From the NCBI RefSeq assembly GCF_033568475.1, contig NW_027331840.1, positions 62,001 to 126,000 of the forward strand: DNA of 64,000 nucleotides. Reading direction: 5' to 3'. Origin of the DNA: Henckelia pumila (lineage: Eukaryota > Streptophyta > Magnoliopsida > Lamiales > Gesneriaceae). The translations under genes and the position numbers were made by a program. Positions 12,852 to 25,000 of the stretch are shown one piece after another (within the stretch, counting starts at the first letter, position 1; each line of letters starts with the position of its first letter). A model generated the notes under the pieces. That model had not been told where the DNA came from and did no database searches. It saw only the letters and a program-made list of their open reading frames with translations.

Positions 12852-13914
12852 ATCCCCTGCTGTGGGGGGTGACCACAGCAGGTCGTTTACCCCCACAGCA
12901 CAATATTCATTTTTTTTTTGCTTTTTTTAAATATATTTATTTCTTTAAATTTTTTAAAAAAATAATTTTGTGTTTAATTTTCTCTAAAATTATGAGGTTT
13001 TTGTAATATATTTTGACCTTTTTAAATTATACATTTTATTTTTTTTAAACATTCATTTTTTTTTAACTTACCATTTTTTTGTATCATTTTTTTCATCTTA
13101 TAATTTATATTTTTTTAGGAGACTTATATTTATATTTCAATATTATATAATAATGCACTTCTATTGAAATTTATGATTTCAAGAGAATTAGGAGGGTGCA
13201 TTATTTCGTTTAAACCGAATTAACCACCAAATGAATTCAAAAATTCAGTTCGGTTAATTCAGAAATTCGGTTTTAATTTTAGAAAATTTTGTTTTTTGGT
13301 TTTCATAAAAAAAAATTTGGTTAACCTAATTAAAGAAATTATAAATAATTATATTTTGGATTTTTTTATTTTTATTAGACTTTAAGTATAATTTACGATA
13401 TTTTTTAAATATTTATATATTTAATATTATACTTAATTTTTTTATTTTTAATTTATCAAGAATAATGTGTTTTATTATGATAAAAATTTCATATTAAATT
13501 TTTAATTTTATAATTTTTATTTTTCCTGTTTAAAAAATAAATCGGTTAATTTGTTATTTTTTTTAAATTTACATATACTTGATGATATTTTTAAATGTTT
13601 ATATATTTAATATTACACTTAATTTTTCTTATTTTTTTTCCAAGCATAATGTGTTAAAAATGATACAAAAAATGACAAGATAAAAAAATGACATATATTT
13701 TTTTTAAAAATAAATGTATAATTAAAAAAAGAAAGGCCAAAAGAGGGAAACAAAAAAACCCAAAAATTTTAGCAAAAAAAAAAAAGCACAAAAATGTAAA
13801 TAAAAATATAGATAATTAAATATATAACAAAAGGCCAAAAAAAAAGAAAAAAAAAAAAAGAAAAAGAAAGAGTAATGTGCTGTGGGGGCCGTTTGGCACC
13901 CCACAGCAGGGGAT
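12852..13914. mobile_element. non-autonomous TIR element with palindromic ends (about 1.06 kb)
   Basis: The outer 16 bases ATCCCCTGCTGTGGGG are repeated inverted at the right end. A second inverted word CCCCCACAGCACA lies about 30 bases inside each end. CTGCTGTGGGG and CCCCCACAGCA also pair within one end, so each terminus can form its own hairpin. The interior is extremely AT-rich, has no ORF, and contains an internal imperfect duplication (about 13375-13460 and 13560-13655). No convincing target duplication was found, so the superfamily is open (Mutator-like or fold-back). Confidence 0.6.
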
Positions 13915-14824
13915 CTAATCCCCCTAAAGGGTTTTGATGCAATTCCTTCTTTGCGAATTCCATCAGTCGTTCCATCATCCTTATCCTAATTACAAAGAAT
14001 TAGTGAAGTACAATCAGTCACCCTCTTCCCAATTACATACGAAATGACGTAATTAGTGTAGGCCAAATCTGAGTAAATTTGGCCCAAGACTTGACAAAAG
14101 ATCCAAGGGAACTAGATTGTGCTGCCAATTTCCTTTAGAATAACACTAAAGGAACACTTATATATATATAGTCATATTAATGATCTCAACAATTCTATCG
14201 ACGAGCTAGATTTTTATTTAATGTATTGCGAGATTGTGACTAAAAAAAATTCTAGCTCTTTCCTGAGAAAAGTTAAATTCCGTAGACATGTTTCAATTTG
14301 TTTACAAGATGTGTTATGCTCCCAAAATAGAAGATGAAATAAATCGGCTCCTAAATTGACGTAAATTGACATTTCATGACCCATGAATTCATTTCTTTTG
14401 ATAACATTTGTACCAATTATATTGGTATATTTCACTTGAAAGATGAATAAACATTTATTTCCTCTGGAGCTTAGATGAATTGGACATGATGTGAAAAGAA
14501 ATTTACGTTCATGAATAATGAAGTTTGAAAGAATTCTGTAACATGTTAGAATTTTGTTGGTTGTTGAATTAAAGTACAAATATGATAGTGTAGTAAAAAG
14601 ATATATATGTATATAACTTGAAAAAAGTTGATTTTTTGCTACACAATGGATTCCAGAAGATTAAGTGGGTTGTAATTGTTTGGTTTTTACATGATAGTTT
14701 AGTCACTTTAGAAATGGATATAATAATTGATGTATAAATACGATTAAAACAAATATGTATAATTTTTTTTTTAAAAAAAAACATTATTATAATATCTTCT
14801 TTCATCAGTTTAGTATCATTATCA

Positions 14825-15063
14825 GCCAATGAGCCCTTAGTCCAATTGCTAAGGGTGAGGTCCAGAGACCAATTGGTCTCAGGTTCGATTTCCGCTGATT
14901 GTGGGTAATTTTTCTAATTTATTTAGGTAAATTTAAGTAGTTTTTTTGCCCGAGATAAGCAAGTCTCGGGCCAATGCTCAAGTCCGGTCGATTGTGCGGG
15001 CAGTTTCATTACATTGTTGTAATTGATTACTTGTAATCTTGTACTTGTACTTTTAAAAAAAAA
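14825..15063 (+). mobile_element. tRNA-derived SINE, intact
   Basis: The 11-base target duplication TATCATTATCA lies at 14814-14824 and 15064-15074. The body has a box A-like start (TTAGTCCAATTGCTAAGG) and a box B (GGTTCGATTTCC) about 35 bases later, then a unique tail ending in an A run. Mobilised by LINE machinery in trans. It carries no protein. Confidence 0.85.
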
Positions 15064-15514
15064 TATCATTATCAAATTTTTTGAATATTTCTCCCTATTT
15101 GATCGGTTTTATGATCACATGCCATGTAAATATGTTCAAGTAGCAAAAGAATTGTGATCGTCACCTCATTTTAATTATGATGCTTAAAAAGATAGATGTC
15201 CCATAATTTTCCAAACAACCTCGAACAATATACCTTTTGGTCTCCATTTCAAGAAAACTCTAGGGTAGTTGCCCAACAAACTAAAATACTACTTCTTTTA
15301 ATTTACCCCCATCACTTTGACCAAATTACTTGCAAAACCTCCAAGTTTTGGCACAATAACATTCATTATTCATCACATATATTCAGGAGGTTGAACAGAT
15401 CAAATTAATTAGGTGATAGTGGTTGGCTTTCTCTAGGATTACAAGCTAAGCCAAAATTCTGGCCTAGCTTTCTCTGTTGTAATATACAATTTTTATTTAT
15501 TTTTGAAAAAAAAA

Positions 15515-15520
15515 TTGACT
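15515..15520 (+). promoter_or_regulatory. W-box core (TTGACT) upstream of the WRKY gene
   Basis: TTGACT, the WRKY-binding core (TTGAC[CT]), lies about 45 bases before the TATA box. Auto- or cross-regulation is common among WRKY genes, so a role is plausible. Single short motifs occur often by chance. Confidence 0.35.
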
Positions 15521-15561
15521 TTTGGACCTAATTCATTTTCTTTGTTTGTCCCACCAAACCC

Positions 15562-15568
15562 TATATAT
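15562..15568 (+). promoter_or_regulatory. putative TATA box of the WRKY gene
   Basis: TATATAT in CCCTATATATCTTG, 97 bases before the ATG at 15659. Spacing fits a leader of about 65 bases. Confidence 0.55.
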
Positions 15569-15658
15569 CTTGTATAGAGCTCCAGAAACTAAAATCCTCT
15601 TCGCTCATGCAATCAATCCTTGAGGATTATTAGTCCCTAGCTCGATCATCTTGATTGC

Positions 15659-18058
15659 ATGGAAGGTGAAAATAACTCCTACTTTACACCATCTTTATTT
15701 CCAATACAAGAATCAATGGATAATATTAATATTCCTCCAGCTCCCATATTAGACCAATCCATGCAAAACCTGCAGTACCCTCAATTGCTTTCTTCTCAAA
15801 ATCACAATATTGATGATTTCTGTAACATTTTTCTGCCGGAGCAGACCACGATTTCTTCGGTTAGGGAAGGGGAGGGTATTGTACGACGAAACGCGGGGAA
15901 CTGTGGTAAGAAAAGGAGGTACAAAAATATTCCGGCAAGGGTTGCATTTCATACCAGGAGTTCAGAAGATATTCTTGATGATGGATACAAGTGGAGAAAA
16001 TATGGACAGAAATCTGTCAAAGATAGCATCCATCCAAGGTAAGTTTGATATTTCAAAAGTTACATTTTTTTTTTAAAAAAAACACATTAATATATGCAAT
16101 AATGTGAATGAAATTTTGAGCAAATTATCAAAAAAAAAAAAAAGATGTATAAACACACACGCAGACGAATAAATGTGAAGAGAATGCAAGCAAAACACAA
16201 TTTGGTCGCCTAATCAGCAAAATATATATACCTACCAAAACTCAAGAATTCCCCTATTCCCTTCTAAGATATATACAATTTATAAACAAGTATAAGGAAT
16301 TTAGTGAATTAGAATTTTAAATTGATAATTGAAATCCCATATTGGGTTTTTTGCGACATATACATGATTTTATTCTTTAGGCATTTTGTTTGCGTTTGCA
16401 TCCATTTGAAAGTTGAATACGTAAACTTTAATTTTTGTGTGTGGTTTTTGCGGTTGTCACTCATGAACTGCATGCGTATAGTATATATATACAGGTTTAT
16501 TGGTACAACTATTAATTACTTTTTCAATATGTTTTTATCGTAAAATCTAAAATTAAATATTAGTAATATAATTAATTTTAAATAAGTAAATTAGATAGCA
16601 AGGGGATTGAATTTAAGTAATAATGAGTTGAGAGATAAAGAGATGATTTAATAATAGATTTATGAGTGATTTAATAACGATAATAGTTTCACATTTTCAC
16701 CTATATTACACTTGATCAGCACATGCACATTGTAAAATATTATTTTCCCAGATGAAATTTTTTGATTTTACTGAAAAAAAAATAAAAAAGTTTATTTATT
16801 TTCAATAGTTTTATTTAAAAAAAACATATTTTTAATAATAAAATTATATGAATATCGAAAAATGTTACAAACTTTTTACTACAATTATAAGACCATGTTT
16901 TGGCCTTCATCATAAAACATAGGAAAATCACCAAAAATTTACTCTACGAAACTTTATATACAAAAACCCAAGAAATATAGTTTTATACTTTTATCTTAAA
17001 AACCCAATTTTTAATAAATTTTATGCCGAAAATAGCATACTATAAACTTTAATGGAAAACAGTACTTAAATTCAAAATTAAAAATTTATTATGTTTTATG
17101 TATGGATAATGCAGTTTCTTTCACTTGAAAAACTAATGGGAATTTTATAATATTAAAGCATATGATAGAAGTATATGCTTTCTTAAATGTTGGTTTTAAA
17201 CCCCGGATATTTTTTTTAATTTTAAATATCTACATTTATTTTGTTAAACATGATTGAAAACAAATTATTTCCACACAAGCTAACTTTCATAATTAAAACT
17301 TATATTAATTAATTTTTGTTTCGCACTTAAATATTTTATTTTGTATTAGATTTTTTTATATCAAATATAGAAAATTAATTTGTTAAAAACATCTAGAAAA
17401 TATATTATTTCCACACGTGGTTTATTCACTTTCATGGATTTATTTTTAAACGGTTTTTTTGTTCAAGTTTATTAAATATTTGAAAATACTCTAATAACTT
17501 GTGTATAATAATCTTAATTTAAAGCAATAGTAAAATTGATTTTAAGACAACACTGTTATTTCACAAATATTTTCGTACGAAATCCATGGAGCGGTAGTTT
17601 TGGTGATTGCTTTCAGAAATAATCTAATTTCCCTACATTCAACCAGGATTATTTAAATTCAAATTTCAATAAACATAAACAACACAGTATGCTTACACAA
17701 TGACTTGGAAGCTTCGTATGGTTTAAGACAACACACACACACACACACACACATGACACAGAGAGAGAGAGTGGCAACAAATTAACTAATTTACTCTGCA
17801 TACCGACTCGGTAATTGCTACATTGTCTTCTATACGAAAAAATAACTTTGAATCTTTCTTGGTTTGCGGATGTGGCTAAGGAGTTATTACCGGTGCACAC
17901 ATCATACGTGCAATGTGAAGAAGCAAATACAGAGGCTTTCAAAGGACACCGGCATCGTTGTCACGACGTACGAAGGAATTCACAATCATCCCTGTGAAAA
18001 ACTAATGGAAACATTGACCCCCATTCTCAGGCAGCTCCAATTTCTATCAAGATTCTGA
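15659..18058 (+). CDS. group IIc WRKY transcription factor
   Basis: DNA-binding regulator of W-box promoters in stress, senescence or root programmes. Two exons, 15659-16038 and 17881-18058, give 185 residues. The intact WRKYGQK heptad is at residues 112-118. The C-X4-C-X23-H-X-H zinc ligands are Cys132, Cys137, His161 and His163, the group I/IIc spacing; a single domain makes it IIc. The basic stretch KKRRYKN just before the domain may be a nuclear signal. The C-terminal [18 protein letters not shown] is the tail typical of the small WRKY24/43/56/75-like clade. The intron falls right after HPR within the domain, the conserved WRKY intron position, and restores RSYYRC. It is long (1842 bases), with (AC)n/(GA)n microsatellites close to its 3' end. 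Confidence 0.95.
17729..17771. repeat. (AC)n-(GA)n compound microsatellite in the WRKY intron
   Basis: About 12 AC units, a short spacer, then about five GA units, roughly 110 bases before the WRKY exon 2 acceptor. Confidence 0.9.
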
Positions 18059-19092
18059 AAAGTTGTCTGTGTTCCGGGATTTCTACCTGCTGTCTGTTGC
18101 TACCGCCGGTACTGCTCCCACTGGAATCTGGATGATATACATGATACCCCAAGCTGTCTTGTACAGAACTATAAAACAAAAGGCTACAAGTATATGTAAA
18201 ATATATAATTGATAACATGACTGACTAGTGACATCTAGGATGTTGACTTCATGGGAAAACTTTACATTGAACCGGGCCAACCATTACAATGTGTTGTGTC
18301 TTACGCATATATCCATACCACTTTGAGATAGATATAGCCAAGATCTGAACCTAGAATCGTGCACAATATCGCCGTGATTGTTATGGCACCCTTCGTGCCA
18401 CACAATGCGCGGACCATGCTTAGTGCATCGCTGCTTAGTGCATCGCTTGAAACTCCAGAATTTATGTTCCACATACAGAATTTTCTCGTTTTACGTACGT
18501 GGATGAATGACACTTGTATATTCAACTATCATTCACCATGAAATATGAGATGGCAGGTCGTTTTGATAAAATGAAAAAGGATCTTGCCTGCCACCATCAA
18601 ATCATATAAATTATCCCAATTCCCCAAACATGTATAGGGAGGGAGAAGATTAAGCAGTAGTATTTATGAACAAGTTTATTAACCATTAGAACGCTCACAA
18701 CACACAATCTAACATCAAGTAACATGAAAAGAGTTTTGGTACGTGCCACTAGTATGTATATATGATTCATCATAATACAATAAAACTAAATAATGTTGTA
18801 CATCATAACAATAATGAGTGGTTTATTAGCATGAATAACAAATTGGGAAGAGAGAGTACCAATAAATTAGGTGTGAGGCAGAGGACTGAATTCTTCAGAA
18901 AATTGCACGAAAAGCCCGGTGTCGCAGTATAATGAGCTGGTAACCAAAATTGAGAACCCTAGGTGAAGTCCACTCTGGTTTAAGAACTATCTAAGCAAAC
19001 AATATATATGTAACTAGTAACAATGTCGTAGTTCAAGAATTTAGGTATGGAACTTCACAACATTTGGCATGAAACATGGTTCTTGCAAATGC
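18059..19092. other. spacer between convergent WRKY and WD40 genes
   Basis: The 3' UTRs of two genes that run towards each other should lie here. It contains a small tandem repeat 'gcttagtgcatcgct' near 18418-18448. No exon or RNA gene is supported. Confidence 0.5.
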
Positions 19093-22000
19093 TTATAGCT
19101 GGAAAATGCCTAGCTCATTGGAATGCTGTGAGAGTTTTACTTTTCTTTCACCAACCCATTCAAGCCTATAAGACAGGTCAAGATTATGAATCAAAAGCTT
19201 CAATCTGTCCACTTCGCTTGATGATTTGTTACTTCCCTGCAATATATAACAACGTTCATTCAAAAATAAACAAGTGCATGAACGTATAAACAGGTCCCAT
19301 AATAAAATAGCATCACAAATAAAGAGGCCCAGTTATAATTCTCTAAAAGTAAAATTAATTGATTCTCACTGCAACATGTAAAGAGGTATCAAAACTCAAA
19401 AGGTCTAGAGTGGACCTCGTACATAAGCATCAAGAGTTCAAATCATAAAAATTAACATGGTGAGGATTCCTATAACTGTAGGAATAACATGGATGACAAG
19501 CGAACTTGACAACTAAGAATTTCATCTTGTATCTTATTCATTAAACTAAACTTACATTTGCTTCATGCATTGCGCGAGCATGTTTTACGTATTTGTTTTG
19601 GTTATAGCACTGTTATCCATTTATGTTTCAGGCCATTCAAGAACAGTCACAGTACCATGACAATTATTAAAATAGTGAAACTTAATAAAAAAAGTTACCG
19701 GTGAATTGGTTTCTCCGTCATCATGAACTACACTTGACAGAATGCTGGACCTAGTAGAATTGGGCGAAAATCCCTCCCATGGAGGAATAAATATCAGCTT
19801 GGTGCACCGCACAGGAACAAAATTTCGATTTAGTTTCTCCCACCACACTGAGCCTAATGACCACCATCTAATCATCAGGCCATTCTCTGAAAAAGCAGCT
19901 AGACCCTGCATACAAAAAAGAGAAAAAAGAAGTGAAATATTTTTAAAAAATATATTTATGGGCCCTCAATTGGTAAGACACTTCACTTCAGGAACCTTGT
20001 ATCACGAGCCATGGTGTATGGGTATAGCATGGAAACTGTAATAGCAGTTCGTTAAGTATAAAAAAAAAATTAACAAGGATAGCATTGACTTTATATTAAA
20101 TCAATCATAATTACTTGGCTCTAAAGTTAAATAAAATAAGCACACCATTACGAAGAACTGTTCATTGACAGCAAAACAAATTAAAAACTGAAGGAAATTT
20201 GAATTTAGACAAAATTATATGCTTTAAGTCACACATATATTGGCAAGAGACATGAACAAAGATATGAAGAGACAAATATGACAGTTCAATAAGTAAAACA
20301 TGCATTAACGTCTTACAATATGAACTACGATTACCTTTAACTGGTAAAGCGAAAATATTGCATCTTCACACGGAAAAACTGATCTGATATGAACTTTGCA
20401 TTTTTAAAAAACAAATCTCTTACATAAAGTGTCTGTTGCTCAAATTTGTTATTTTAGATTTCGACAGCAGAAATGGGCAGACCGCAGACATAAGAATTAA
20501 GAATCTGTAAATATATGTACACATCTGTCATACCTCTCCATCTGGTGAGAAGCTTAGAGCTGATATTGCAGAATTAATGACCATTTCTGAGGCACCTCCA
20601 AGCAAACGTGGAAGTCCAGGAGGTCCACTAGCGTCCAAGACCTTTATCTTGCTCATACTATAATTAAAGTGGTGAAATAGATTGTGAGAAGAAATTTAAT
20701 AGCAAAACCACACATAATCGTTGGTGCAAACTAGCAGCTAAACATTTATGATAATCCGTGCACAACCATAAGAGCAACAAGAGTAATGCCATCAAAATAC
20801 TCCGACCAGACAGAAAAGATCCCATGCACTACATGCAACAACACCAGAAAGAAAAGATCCCATGCACTACATGCAACACCACCAGACAGAAAAGAAACCC
20901 CAAAATCAAATAAATCCTGTTCAAATCATTGAATTCGAATGACTGCACCTTGCAATTTCAAACTTCATTTATTACCTTTGCATGTCATAAACCCGAATAC
21001 TGGCATTATTAATCTCTCCAATTGCATCCCCTACTGCCAATCGAGTTGATGTATCATTCAGTGATATCATGGGAAATACACGTAAAACATCTTTCAATGC
21101 AGTCATAGAATTCTTCACACAATTTTTGCGCATGGTTGAGTTACCAGGATCCATTGTCTGTAATATAAAAGAGACAACCTGCAAACCTGTCTGGATGTTA
21201 GACATCATGATTTGAAAACAAAAAAAATAAGAAAATCATTGTGCCAAACACCTTGAAGCCACAATCATATACAGTCTCAAAAGCAATACAAATTGCAAAC
21301 ACCAATACACCATTTTTCTTTTTCACAAAATCTGTGGCAGTGGGTGGACTGGTGAAAAACTAGTGTCAGTCAGAAGAAAACAATATCACATTTTATATCA
21401 ATCGTAAACTGCAGATACGACGCATCTTCAAGGAAAACATAAATAGAATAAAAAAATTTTTGATTCATAAACTTGGGCTCAAAAACTATGTAAATATTAT
21501 TTAATTATACCAGAAAAATGCAAAGAAGAATACATTTGCATCCCTTCTAATTTTGAAAATTTTAATTTTAAGTCAACAGAATAAGCAAGTGTGAAGCCAG
21601 CATCTTGTTAAATATTGATAACTTCTCAGCCAGCATAATTGAAATAATCGCGCCTCTACTGATGTCTTGAAATACAACTACAAAAAGCGTAACCGTTGTT
21701 CTTTGAAGAAGAATGCTTGAAGAATATGCAGGAACGTGAGCTTACAAATGAAGAAACTAATTCAAGATAGTTAGTGTAAAAATTAAGAAATTATTTCAAG
21801 ATAGAAAACCCATTGAATTACTCTCACATACCTTGTCAAGATATGGAGCCAAGTTTCTTGGAGAACCACGGACAACCCTCATTAAAGTCACGAGGGATAC
21901 CACATGAACTGGTGAATCAGATGCAGTAGACCATATTTGGCTCTCTATTACATGCAGAAATCCTGGTATGTCAGCCATTGCAAGACTTGGAAGGAGAATC

Positions 22001-25000
22001 CCAACTAAAGTCTCTCTGATATTAATAGTGCCAGCAGTATTTTGAGCAGATAAATTAGCTGATGTACCACTGACACACTCGACTTGAAAGAAGATTTCAC
22101 CTATCAGGCGAGTTATATCAGAACCAATGCATGCTTTCCACGTACTCTCCATACCTTCAGCCAGAATCTCTGCCGCAGCAGCACTATACTTTTCATTCAT
22201 AGCCATGACTAATTTCACCAATGAATGAACTACCACGGTTGCAAGTCTTGATTTGACGAGGAAAGGATACCAGACAGCCAATGCTGCAGCAACAATTATT
22301 TGAGCAGTCATTGCGTCCTGAGTTGTTCCCCCTACACAGGAAATCCAATCTTGCAATTGATACGAGTCCAACCACAATGTTATTTCGGATTCTTTTCCCA
22401 CATGTTCTGTTTGAGTTTCTATTCTCTCATCAGATACTACAGTTACTGAGGTCGAACATTCAAGTTCTTCCACTGGTACTCCAATACGAAAAATGTTATG
22501 ATTATCGTCAGTCTTTGAACAGCACAATGAAAGAGGAATTGCCCGCGAAGCAGCACAATGAAATAGAGAACGGGAAGTCATTTTCACATGTTCAAACTCA
22601 TGTTGCCAAAAGCTTACCAAGAGCTGCGGGACAAATAAATCAATCAGTATATAGAACTTATCAAAATCATATCTCTTTACAAACATTTGAAAACTTGACG
22701 CTACAATTTTTAAAAAATAATAATAAAAATGAAAAACTTGATGCTACATGAAGCGTCTGCAGCAATACAAACTACACACAAAACATTAGCAACACATGAA
22801 GAAAAGAACTCTTTCTGTACAACTGCATTTTACGTGGAAAAGATTCTGCCACACATTTTTTAGGCATGCAAAATTTTTAGTCATGGTAAAAAATGTAGGG
22901 GATACAGGAGAAAAAATTTCAAACAAAAAAGACACCTTAGTGCTAGAGACTTGATCAAAAGGATAAAAGGTTGCCTGGCCTCATGCCTAAAAAAATTTTG
23001 ATGAGAAAATTATGGAATTTTTTACATGATCTAAGGTTGTAATGGGACATCAGACCTAAAATATTCACCCACTCTTAGAATATTGTATAATCGGCCATGG
23101 TTAGTAATTTCAGCTGAGGAAGTTTGTAAAATAATTGAAAATATAATTTATTATTTCACGTTAACAATAACCAAGAATCAACTTAGATAACTCATGAATT
23201 GCAAAACATGATGGCAATGAAATTTGACTAAATCTCTTTTCACATCGCATGACAGGGGGGTAGAAAGAAGACCAGAAACTTAGTTCCTGACAACAAATTT
23301 ACAAAAATATGGAACAACAAATCTCATTCCCTTAATGATACAATTTGTTACCTGGAGCAAAGGAGGTTTTATGTCTGAAAATTTATCTGCAAATTTCCGC
23401 ATGTAGAATGCCGCTAAAGCACTGCATTTGAGAGACATTTCATTAATGACTCTGAAATTAGCTATTGCAAATAACTGTAACATTAAACAAATAAGTTCTC
23501 AGGAACCTGGTCAGTATGGAATGGCAAATGAAAAAAAGCGAGTTCTTGAGAAGATTTAAATCATATACTCGAAAGTTTTCATACCTGCTGGCAGAGGTAT
23601 AAGAATGTGATAAGCTAATCAAGTGTTGGGCAAGGGACACCATTGTTAATGATCTCAAAGCAGAATACTCAGATGAAGATCTCCAGAGCTGTGATGGGAA
23701 CATTCCAATATTAAGATAGAAATGGAGTCAATAAAACAAATAAGAAAACATAATTCATTGATTAAAGTACCTCTAGAGTTGAACTAGAGCCTGGAAATGT
23801 AAGCGTCATGGAACCCTTGTCTCCCAATAAACCAGAGGCTATACTGAAAGAATCAGGCCTGCTCAGCCCCATTTCAGCAATTAACAAGTTATCAAGCTCA
23901 CCGTCAACATTCCACAAGTGCAGAAATGAAAGGCTGAACTGAAGTAAGCATCTCTCAAGAGTGTGAACCCATTCATGATGTTCTAATGTGACAACAGAGG
24001 AAATAGAGTCAATTCTGCCCTCCACATGATGGCTTGGAGAATCGGCCCAGAGTTCCTTCGGAGAAGTATTCTCCTTTTCATATGCATCTTCTTTACGTGA
24101 CCTAGTTCCAGCACCCTTTACATGAACTTTTTCCCCAACAGGACTTCCACCTCCGGAAAATTCATGGTTAGAACAGAGAGACATCAAGGAAGTGAGATCA
24201 AAACACAAAGTGGAAACTCCAGGAAAAGGACAGGAGGTTTTAATTGGGTGTGTGTCGTGTTGGAAGATTACTGAAGCAAATGAACTGGGATTTGGACCAG
24301 TTTTTTGCATATCATTTGATGTTTCAGATGCATCAGTAGATTCGTGTATCTTTCCCGCAGATTGTTTTTGCATAGAAATCCTCTTCCCTAAAGATTTTGG
24401 GTGAGATTGTGGAAACTGTTTTGTCTCAATTACTGGAAAAACTAAAGAGGAGGCTGAAGTATTCCCATATATAAAATTTCCAGATGAAAATCCTTCATCA
24501 GCAACGATAAGGAAATGATCAAACATTGAACGTGCAGCAGCTCCACGAAGAATTCTCTCACAACCACCTGTCTTTACATCCCAAATGTACAGAATGTTAT
24601 CAGATTTTTCATGATTATTCTGACATAAACATGCAATGTAACCTCTCACACCATCCCACACAACTTTGGCTGGAAAGTGCAGGTGTCCAGGAAATAATCT
24701 CTCCACCCTCAAAGTCTGAAGGGAAACGAGGGCGACACATGAGTCATCCCCAACAGATAAAAAGCAATCACTCCATGGGGATCCGCTTTGAAGCGGAGGA
24801 GGAATTATTTGATGCACTGGAGCTACATGCTGGTGCAACACCGTGATGGGATCACCAGAGTCCAGATCCCAGATGCGAACTGTACAATCCATGCTTCCGG
24901 ACATTAAAACATGATTTAAACTGCATCCTGCAGACCGATTCACCATTTGATGTGAAGCTAAACATAGCACTTCTCCTGTGTGTCCTGAAAGGTGGTGTTT

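Larger units (their letters stand above)
15075..15658. other. WRKY gene upstream region
   Basis: AT-rich flank holding the W-box and TATA box listed separately. No coding exon supported. Confidence 0.5.

Noticed and set aside
23422-23483. Longer exon 4 of the WD40 gene using the earlier acceptor
   Set aside because: With the phase left by exon 3, that acceptor reaches a stop at once. The acceptor before SALAAFYMRKFAD keeps frame and family similarity.
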